A stretch of 11,065 nt of DNA from Muribaculaceae bacterium (GTDB lineage Bacteria > Pseudomonadota > Alphaproteobacteria > Rs-D84), in contig JAMPEH010000060.1 in NCBI GenBank assembly GCA_023665245.1, positions 1-11,065 on the forward strand, given 5' to 3'. Of this stretch, positions 5,736-11,065 are shown in pieces. A program made the translations under genes and the position numbers. Under the pieces are notes generated by a model. That model had not been told where the DNA came from. It did not search any database and was given only the letters and a program-made list of their open reading frames with translations. Each line of letters starts with the position of its first letter. Within the stretch, counting starts at the first letter, position 1.

Positions 5736-7772
5736 ATGCGCTTCAACATTTTAATTTTATTATTGGCTTTATGCTCAACATCGGTTTGGGCGCAGAAGTT
5801 CAATCGACCTGACAGCTATTACTATACTCGTGGAGTAGAGGCTATCCAGAACAATAATGCCGATGAAGCACTTGAATATCTCAACAAAGAAATTCAAGAG
5901 CATCCCGATAATGGATATGCCTATTCTTACTTGTCATTACTCCGGCTTTATCGTGAAGAGTATGGACAGGCACTGACTGCTGCAAATGTTGCCACCAAGA
6001 AAATTCCGTCAAAAGATAAAGAATATGTAGCATTTGCCTACGTAACAAGAGCAAAAGTTAATCTTTGTCTTGCTGATACAATAAAGGCGTTCAAAGATTA
6101 TGCCGCTGCAATCAACGCGACACCGGAAGATACGAGGTTATACGAAGCGAGAGCACAAATCTACTATGAGCAGAGTAAATATGACCTTGCCAATGCTGAT
6201 TATAGAAAAATAATTTCCTTGGATGAAGGAGGCGTAATGAGCTATATGGGTATCGGACGTAATGCCAACGCTCAAAAACAATGGAATGAAGCTATCTCTC
6301 AATTCGACTATGTAATCAAATTGGCTTCAGAGTATTCTTCCGGCTATTCTTTCAGGGCAGAAAGTTATTTCGGCAAGATGCAATATGACAAAGCCGTAGA
6401 TGATGTAATCAAGGCTCTGTCTATTGATGGTGATAATAAGGCTTTCTATCTAATGCAGCAGTTGGCAGATTCAGCATTTGTATTGACTACCAATAAACTG
6501 AAAGTGCAAACAGCCAAAGAACCAAATGAAAGTTCCTGGCCATACTTCATTGGAGTAGTTAACGAACGTCAGAAAAGATATGCAGACGCCGTTGTTGCAT
6601 ACAAAAAATCATTATCAATGGATAACAATCCCGTTACGGCATACCGTATAGCAAGCTGCTACGATGATTTAGGAAACTTTGAAAATGCTCTTGCGTATAG
6701 TGAACAGGCAATCAGTTTGGATTCTACGGATACAGACTATATCTTTCAGAAGGCAAATATACTGAATAATGCCGGACGACCTGAGGAAGCAATTGGCATG
6801 ATGAACATCTATTTGGAAAAGAATCCGGAAGAAGGCTTTGGGTATTATCGCCGCGGTTGGTTTAAGGATCATTCCGGCGATATTGATGGAGCAATAGAAG
6901 ATTATACTATGTGTATTACCTTAATGCCGGAATATGCATACTGCTACCTTAATCGTGGAGTCCTTTATCGGTTGAAAGGAGAAACGAAAATGGCAGAGAA
7001 AGACTTTCGCCAAGTCATAGAACGTGATACAATTATTGATGAAATTGAGTGTGCACACTATGCCTATTACTATTTGGGTGACAAGGATAAAGCCATATCG
7101 CTCATAGATAATCTGCTTAGGAAAGATGGTAAGAGTAATTATTATGATGCAGCTTGTCTGTATTCCATTATGGGTGAGAAAGAAAAGTCTATCGGCTATC
7201 TGCGCAAAGCATTGGAAACAGGTTTCAGAAGATTTGCCCATATCAAACGAGACAGAGACCTGAACAATATACACAACGAGAAAGGCTATACTGATCTGCT
7301 GAATGAGTTTGAGGAAAAACATCGTCAGGAGGTCACTTCAGATAACAGCACTGCAGAATCTTTTGAAGATGCGACAGAGGAAATTCCATTCTCAAAGGAA
7401 GGTGACATGTGCAAAGTAAAGTGCGCTATCAACGGATTGCCGCTACATTTTATCTTTGATACCGGAGCTTCCAATGTGAGTCTTTCTTCAGTAGAAGCCA
7501 CTTTTATGGTTAAGAATGGCTACCTATCTGCATCGGATGTTGTGGGCAAACAACACTTCCTAACTGCCAGTGGAGAGGTATCAGAGGGAACTGTTATCAA
7601 TTTGCGTGAAGTAAAATTCGGGAATCTACATCTTGACAATATAAAGGCATCTGTTGTTCGTAATCAATCTGCTCCTTTGTTGTTGGGACAGAGCGTGTTG
7701 AGCAAACTTGGCAAGATAGAAATTGACAACGAGAATAGAAATTTGAAAATTACATACAAACTTAAAAAGTAG
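5736..7772 (+). CDS. Exported TPR protein with C-terminal retropepsin-like aspartic protease domain
   Basis: 678 aa. The first 19 residues are a signal peptide, with probable cleavage at VWA|Q and no lipobox cysteine, so the protein should be soluble in the periplasm. Residues about 28-525 are a long array of tetratricopeptide repeats with typical W/L/G/Y/A/P spacing, for example around 30-60, 133-165, 268-330 and 366-430, closing with a TPR-end segment near 507-526. An acidic linker (about 528-550) leads to a clan AA aspartic protease domain (552-678) with the active-site motif DTGAS (575-579) and the second conserved segment LLGQSVLSKLG (648-658 approximately). One catalytic Asp motif per chain means it must dimerise to be active. 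The TPR part probably binds substrate or a partner. It starts 13 bases after the prohibitin-like gene and ends 6 bases before the ATPase gene, so it is probably in the same operon. Confidence 0.9.
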   Translation: MRFNILILLLALCSTSVWAQKFNRPDSYYYTRGVEAIQNNNADEALEYLNKEIQEHPDNGYAYSYLSLLRLYREEYGQALTAANVATKKIPSKDKEYVAFAYVTRAKVNLCLADTIKAFKDYAAAINATPEDTRLYEARAQIYYEQSKYDLANADYRKIISLDEGGVMSYMGIGRNANAQKQWNEAISQFDYVIKLASEYSSGYSFRAESYFGKMQYDKAVDDVIKALSIDGDNKAFYLMQQLADSAFVLTTNKLKVQTAKEPNESSWPYFIGVVNERQKRYADAVVAYKKSLSMDNNPVTAYRIASCYDDLGNFENALAYSEQAISLDSTDTDYIFQKANILNNAGRPEEAIGMMNIYLEKNPEEGFGYYRRGWFKDHSGDIDGAIEDYTMCITLMPEYAYCYLNRGVLYRLKGETKMAEKDFRQVIERDTIIDEIECAHYAYYYLGDKDKAISLIDNLLRKDGKSNYYDAACLYSIMGEKEKSIGYLRKALETGFRRFAHIKRDRDLNNIHNEKGYTDLLNEFEEKHRQEVTSDNSTAESFEDATEEIPFSKEGDMCKVKCAINGLPLHFIFDTGASNVSLSSVEATFMVKNGYLSASDVVGKQHFLTASGEVSEGTVINLREVKFGNLHLDNIKASVVRNQSAPLLLGQSVLSKLGKIEIDNENRNLKITYKLKK

Positions 7773-7778
7773 CAGTCT

Positions 7779-10493
7779 ATGAAAGAAAAGCATTTAATCG
7801 GCTTGACCGATGCCCAGGTGCTCGAAAGCCGAAAGAAGCATGGCGAGAATGTATTGACACCGCCTGAAAAAGAACCGTTGTGGAAACAGTTCCTAGAGAA
7901 GTTTGGCGACCCACTTATCATCATCCTGATGATAGCCGGCGCATTGTCTATCGGAATATCATTCTATGAGTATTTCGGTCTTGGTCATGGGGCGCAAGTG
8001 TTTTTCGAACCGGCAGGTATCTTTGTGGCTATTCTTTTGGCTACAGGCTTGGCATTCTACTTTGAGTTGCAGGCCGACAAGGAGTTTACCATTCTTAATC
8101 AGGTGAACGATGACGAGCCGGTTGAAGTTATCCGCAATGGTAATGTTACTCAGATTCTCCGTAAGGATGTAGTGGTTGGCGACATCGTAATACTCAATAC
8201 CGGAGAAGAGGTTGCCGCCGATGGTGAGTTGATAGAATCTGTTCAACTTAGTGTTGACGAGTCAACTCTCACGGGTGAGCCTATCTGCCGCAAGAGTGTA
8301 GTTAAGGAGGAGTTTGATGCAGATGCAACCTTCCCTACCAATCATGTGATGAAAGGCACAAAAGTAATTGAAGGTCATGGTAAGTTCCGTGTACTTGCCG
8401 TGGGCGACAAGACCGAGCAGGGTAAGGTGTTCGAGGCTGCGCAGATTGACGATAGCGTAAAGACACCGCTCAATGAACAATTGGATGGCTTGAGCGACTG
8501 GATTACAAAGTTAAGTTATGGCTTCGCTACAATAATAGTTATTGCCCGTATCGTGGTATATTTCATGCAAAATGGTATGGACTGCTTCGGCTCTATGGAA
8601 CAGGCTGCTCCTTTTATTGCCTACGTTCTCCAGACCTTAATGATTGCCGTTACACTGGTTGTTGTAGCCGTTCCTGAAGGTCTGCCGATGGCGGTCACAC
8701 TATCGCTGGCTTACTCTATGCGCAGTATGTTCAAGACCAACAACCTTGTGCGCAAGATGCACGCTTGCGAAACGATGGGGGCAACTACCGTTATTTGTAC
8801 TGATAAAACCGGTACGCTTACTCAGAACCAGATGAAGGTGGATGAGATTGAGGTGTATGCAAAGGATGTAGCGGAATCTATCCTCAATGAAGGACTCGCC
8901 GTAAACTCTACCGCTTCTATCGACTTCTCTGATACCCATAAGCCGCAAGTACTCCGTAATCCTACCGAAGGCGCTTTGTTGCTCTGGCTTAATGCCAAAG
9001 GTGTTGACTATCGCACAATCCGCGAAGCCGCCAAAGAGATAGAAGAACTCCCGTTCTCTACCGAACGCAAGTATATGGCTACTGTTGTAGAATCTGCCGC
9101 TATGCCTGGCAAGAAGATACTCTATGTGAAAGGTGCGCCGGAGATAGTTTTCGGTATGTGCAAGACTGCGGATGTGGATAAGCAGACTGTTGACGTTCAA
9201 CTGCAGGCTTATCAGGAACGTGCTATGCGTACCCTCGGCTTTGCTTATCAGATTCTTGAAGGTGATGCCAAGACTATTGCCGAAGGTAAGGTGGTTGCCG
9301 ACAATCTGCACTTCATCGGTATTGCGGCTATTGCCGACCCGGTTCGTGTAGATGTACCCGATGCCGTGAAGGAATGCCTTGATGCAGGTATCAACGTAAA
9401 GATTGTAACCGGTGATACTCCCGGTACAGCCAAGGAAATAGGTCGCCAGATTGGTCTTTGGACTGACGCTGACAACGAATGCAATATCATCACCGGTCCG
9501 GAGTTTGCAGCTCTCTGCGATGAGCAGTTGCTCGACCGTGTTCTCAACCTGAAGATTATAGCTCGCGCCCGTCCTATGGACAAGAAACGTCTTGTAGAGG
9601 CATTGCAAAAGAAGAATCAGGTGGTGGCAGTTACCGGTGACGGCACCAATGATGCACCGGCATTACACGCAGCTCACGTAGGATTGTCAATGGGCGACGG
9701 TACTTCGGTTGCTAAGGAGGCTTCTGACATCACCATCATCGACAACTCATTCTCTTCTATCGGTAAGGCTGTGATGTGGGGACGCTCACTCTATCAGAAC
9801 ATCCAGCGCTTCTTGCTCTTCCAGCTCACAGTGAACGTAACAGCTTGTTTCCTCGTGCTTTTCGGTGCATTCATGGGTACAGAATCTCCGCTCACCGTAA
9901 CTCAGATGCTGTGGATTAACCTTATTATGGACACCTTTGCAGCTATGGCTTTGGCATCGTTGCCACCGTCAGAGAGTGTAATGCGTGATAAACCACGTGA
10001 CCGCAATGCGTTTATCCTTAACAAAGTGATGATTCGTGAAATTCTTGGCGTAGGTGGTTTCTTCTTCGTGATGCTGCTTGTCTTACTCTACATCTTCCAG
10101 TATGCTGACGTTACCTCGCTCACTGATATGCTCTCACTGCAACTTGGTGAGAAGGGACACGTCACTACTTATGAGTTGACACTTCTCTTCACCATATTCG
10201 TGATGACTCACTTCTTCTATCTCTTCAATGCCCGCGCATTTGAGACCGGACGCAGTGCATTGCACTTCAAGGGTTGCAAGGGCTTGTTGACTATCGTTGC
10301 AGTAATCCTTATCGGACAGGTGGCAATGGTAGAGATTCCCGGCATCCAGCAGTTCTTCAACGTATGCGGATTGAGTCTGCAAGACTGGATAATCATCACT
10401 ATTGGTTCTTCGCTCGTACTTTGGGTACGCGAGGCATGGCATCTGCTGACAAAACAGTCATCATGTGCCGCTTATGAGAAAGCAACAAAATAA
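7779..10493 (+). CDS. PMCA-type calcium-transporting P-type ATPase
   Basis: 904 aa, full length for bacterial P2B pumps, with about ten membrane helices (near 45-63, 75-97, 245-265, 275-305, 680-700, 705-727, 755-775, 800-818, 835-850, 868-887). It should use ATP to pump Ca2+ out of the cytoplasm. Visible motifs: actuator TGEP (165-168, where most P-type ATPases have TGES), M4 PEGLP (299-303) with the Ca2+ ligand E300, the phosphorylated aspartate D342 in DKTGTLT, KGAPE (451-455), TGDTPGTA (544-551) and hinge GDGTNDAPAL (620-629). M6 keeps N714 and D718 in NLIMD. M5 has N686 and Ala at 689 where SERCA has the site-I Glu, which supports a PMCA-like pump with one Ca2+ site. There is no calmodulin-binding tail. 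The gene is visibly less AT-rich than most of the operon. The 6-base gap to the TPR-protease suggests co-transcription. Confidence 0.95.
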   Translation: MKEKHLIGLTDAQVLESRKKHGENVLTPPEKEPLWKQFLEKFGDPLIIILMIAGALSIGISFYEYFGLGHGAQVFFEPAGIFVAILLATGLAFYFELQADKEFTILNQVNDDEPVEVIRNGNVTQILRKDVVVGDIVILNTGEEVAADGELIESVQLSVDESTLTGEPICRKSVVKEEFDADATFPTNHVMKGTKVIEGHGKFRVLAVGDKTEQGKVFEAAQIDDSVKTPLNEQLDGLSDWITKLSYGFATIIVIARIVVYFMQNGMDCFGSMEQAAPFIAYVLQTLMIAVTLVVVAVPEGLPMAVTLSLAYSMRSMFKTNNLVRKMHACETMGATTVICTDKTGTLTQNQMKVDEIEVYAKDVAESILNEGLAVNSTASIDFSDTHKPQVLRNPTEGALLLWLNAKGVDYRTIREAAKEIEELPFSTERKYMATVVESAAMPGKKILYVKGAPEIVFGMCKTADVDKQTVDVQLQAYQERAMRTLGFAYQILEGDAKTIAEGKVVADNLHFIGIAAIADPVRVDVPDAVKECLDAGINVKIVTGDTPGTAKEIGRQIGLWTDADNECNIITGPEFAALCDEQLLDRVLNLKIIARARPMDKKRLVEALQKKNQVVAVTGDGTNDAPALHAAHVGLSMGDGTSVAKEASDITIIDNSFSSIGKAVMWGRSLYQNIQRFLLFQLTVNVTACFLVLFGAFMGTESPLTVTQMLWINLIMDTFAAMALASLPPSESVMRDKPRDRNAFILNKVMIREILGVGGFFFVMLLVLLYIFQYADVTSLTDMLSLQLGEKGHVTTYELTLLFTIFVMTHFFYLFNARAFETGRSALHFKGCKGLLTIVAVILIGQVAMVEIPGIQQFFNVCGLSLQDWIIITIGSSLVLWVREAWHLLTKQSSCAAYEKATK

Positions 10494-10506
10494 AACCTAT
10501 CAAGAG

Positions 10507-10545
10507 CGGAGCGTTCCTCAACAGGAATGCTCCGTTTCTTTAAAA
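10507..10545 (+). terminator. Stem-loop terminator after the ATPase gene
   Basis: A 12-bp stem (CGGAGCGTTCCT at 10507-10518 pairing with AGGAATGCTCCG at 10523-10534, one G-U pair) with a 4-base loop CAAC, followed by TTTCTTT. It lies 13 bases after the ATPase stop and only about 20 bases before the start of the next small gene. It should stop most transcription here, so the small gene either receives read-through or depends on a signal I do not see. Confidence 0.8.
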
Positions 10546-10554
10546 TCTAAAACT

Positions 10555-10731
10555 ATGGCAAGAAAATCAAACACAGGCATTCCAGGTCTCTCTTTCTCGT
10601 GGAAGAGAGCATTGGGCATCACTCAAACCAAACAGAAGTTTGCCCGTGAAACCGACATTCCTACATCCAAAGCCGGATTGGAACGCAACCTCGGCAACAT
10701 GATTCTGAAAACACTGTTCGGGAAGAAGTAA
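10555..10731 (+). CDS. Small basic protein of unknown function (58 aa)
   Basis: 58 aa from the ATG at 10555; a start at 10465 would lie inside the ATPase gene and read through the terminator stem, so I reject it. Twelve Lys/Arg against three Asp/Glu give a strongly positive protein, as expected for a nucleic-acid or ribosome binder. Two short similar stretches occur, TGIPGL (7-12) and TDIPTS (33-38), and an aromatic-basic patch FSWKR (14-18). There is no membrane segment or signal peptide and no cysteine. It looks like the short basic conserved hypothetical proteins seen in Bacteroidales, but I cannot name a family. No promoter of its own is visible; it starts directly after the ATPase terminator. 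Coding status rests on the regular start and stop, the balanced protein-like composition and the lack of any competing frame. Confidence 0.6.
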   Translation: MARKSNTGIPGLSFSWKRALGITQTKQKFARETDIPTSKAGLERNLGNMILKTLFGKK

Positions 10732-11065
10732 TACATGCTTCCCGTCTCCCAATCTAAAGTCACAAACAGAAGAAAACTGGAAAAATCAAATCTTAACGAA
10801 TGTAAATTGACGGAAAGCAGACTCAGAAGCCAAAAACAGCCAAAGTTACTTCGTTGGGAAACCTACATGCGACAGTACCCACTACAACATCAAATGGGAA
10901 ATCTATGGTATCAAATCATAGCTTTCCCATTTGATGTATATTGATATTCAATGAGATAAATTCGAGGTTTAGGTTCAAGCGTGGAATCGTCCTGTTGTCC
11001 GTTCCACAGTCTGAGGCTCTTGCATTGCCTATCTAAGTCGAACAGACAACGTCAGAGCCCACGCC
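10732..11065. other. 334-base stretch without a supported gene
   Basis: After the small gene I see no convincing coding region on either strand. The stretch holds a long inverted repeat (10887-10937) and a GC-richer segment near the right edge with short self-complementary pairs: GTGGAA at 10981-10986 with TTCCAC at 11002-11007, and GGCTCT at 11015-11020 with AGAGCC at 11054-11059. On the minus strand an open frame enters at the right edge and stops at 11029, only 11 codons inside. A CAAAGTTA at 10841-10848 would be a minus-strand -7 box, but no -33 element accompanies it. Confidence 0.5.
10887..10937. repeat. Long inverted repeat (20-bp stem, 9-base loop)
   Basis: The outer arms ACATCAAATGGGAAA (10887-10901) and TTTCCCATTTGATGT (10923-10937) pair perfectly over 15 bp. 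After one T/C mismatch, CTATG (10903-10907) pairs with CATAG (10917-10921) around a 9-base loop. No T-run follows on either strand, so it is not a classical intrinsic terminator, although a stem this stable could still end transcription from both sides or protect an RNA 3' end. Confidence 0.85.

Noticed and set aside
7451..8025. Exact + strand TAnnTTTG matches at 7451-7458 and 8018-8025
   Set aside because: Both lie inside conserved coding sequence (just before the protease DTGAS codons and in the ATPase M2 region), so chance codon matches are the simpler explanation.
8700..9608. 302-codon open frame on the minus strand
   Set aside because: It lies wholly inside the calcium ATPase gene, whose motifs are unmistakable on the + strand. 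The minus frame shows no recognisable domain and has Cys/His/Tyr-rich shadow composition.
10841..10848. Minus-strand match to the Bacteroidetes -7 box (TAACTTTG)
   Set aside because: No TTTG or TTG at the right distance upstream on that strand and no plausible gene downstream of it.
10735..10944. 69-codon open frame on the + strand after the small basic gene
   Set aside because: Its 3' half is formed by the long inverted repeat, the protein has no recognisable pattern, and no start signal or promoter precedes it.
10975..11025. 16-codon minus-strand frame with ATG and stop, and a frame open at the right edge that stops at 11029
   Set aside because: Too short to support as genes from this window; the edge frame could be the last 11 codons of a gene outside, but nothing here shows it.

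Overview
The window looks like chromosome of a Bacteroidales bacterium (Bacteroides/Prevotella/Parabacteroides-like). Three things point there: none of the starts I chose has a convincing Shine-Dalgarno sequence, the one clear promoter carries the Bacteroidetes -7 box TAnnTTTG (3681-3688), and the protein families and their A-rich leaders fit that group. Every gene I accept is on the + strand. I saw no tRNA, rRNA, CRISPR array or transposase.

Left cluster (about 1-3584), four tightly packed genes with gaps of 4 to 8 bases: the 3' part of a protein kinase-like gene with a zinc ribbon and a beta-rich tail; a small membrane protein with a four-cysteine N-terminus and a DUF805 domain; a GYF-like domain fused to a PrsW-type intramembrane metalloprotease; and an unrecognised AT-rich membrane protein. 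The kinase gene runs off the left edge. Its family is often found with TerY-like vWA and PP2C phosphatase genes, which may lie just outside.

Middle and right cluster (3681-10731), starting at its own promoter: an unrecognised soluble 187-aa protein; a four-helix membrane protein of the DUF4407 type with a coiled-coil domain; a membrane-anchored prohibitin/HflK-like coiled-coil protein that lacks the SPFH globular domain; an exported TPR protein ending in a retropepsin-like aspartic protease domain; and a PMCA-type calcium P-type ATPase. Gaps are 20, 4, 13 and 6 bases, so this is probably one operon. After the ATPase stop come a strong stem-loop, a basic 58-aa protein, and a 334-base stretch with a near-perfect 20-bp hairpin and an unexplained structured segment at the right edge.

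The two clusters share a theme: cytoplasmic phospho-signalling, membrane sensors with coiled coils, two different membrane or envelope proteases (PrsW and retropepsin-like) and calcium export. My working idea is an envelope-stress surveillance locus built on phosphorylation, proteolysis and Ca2+. That is inference from gene content and spacing, not something the sequence proves.
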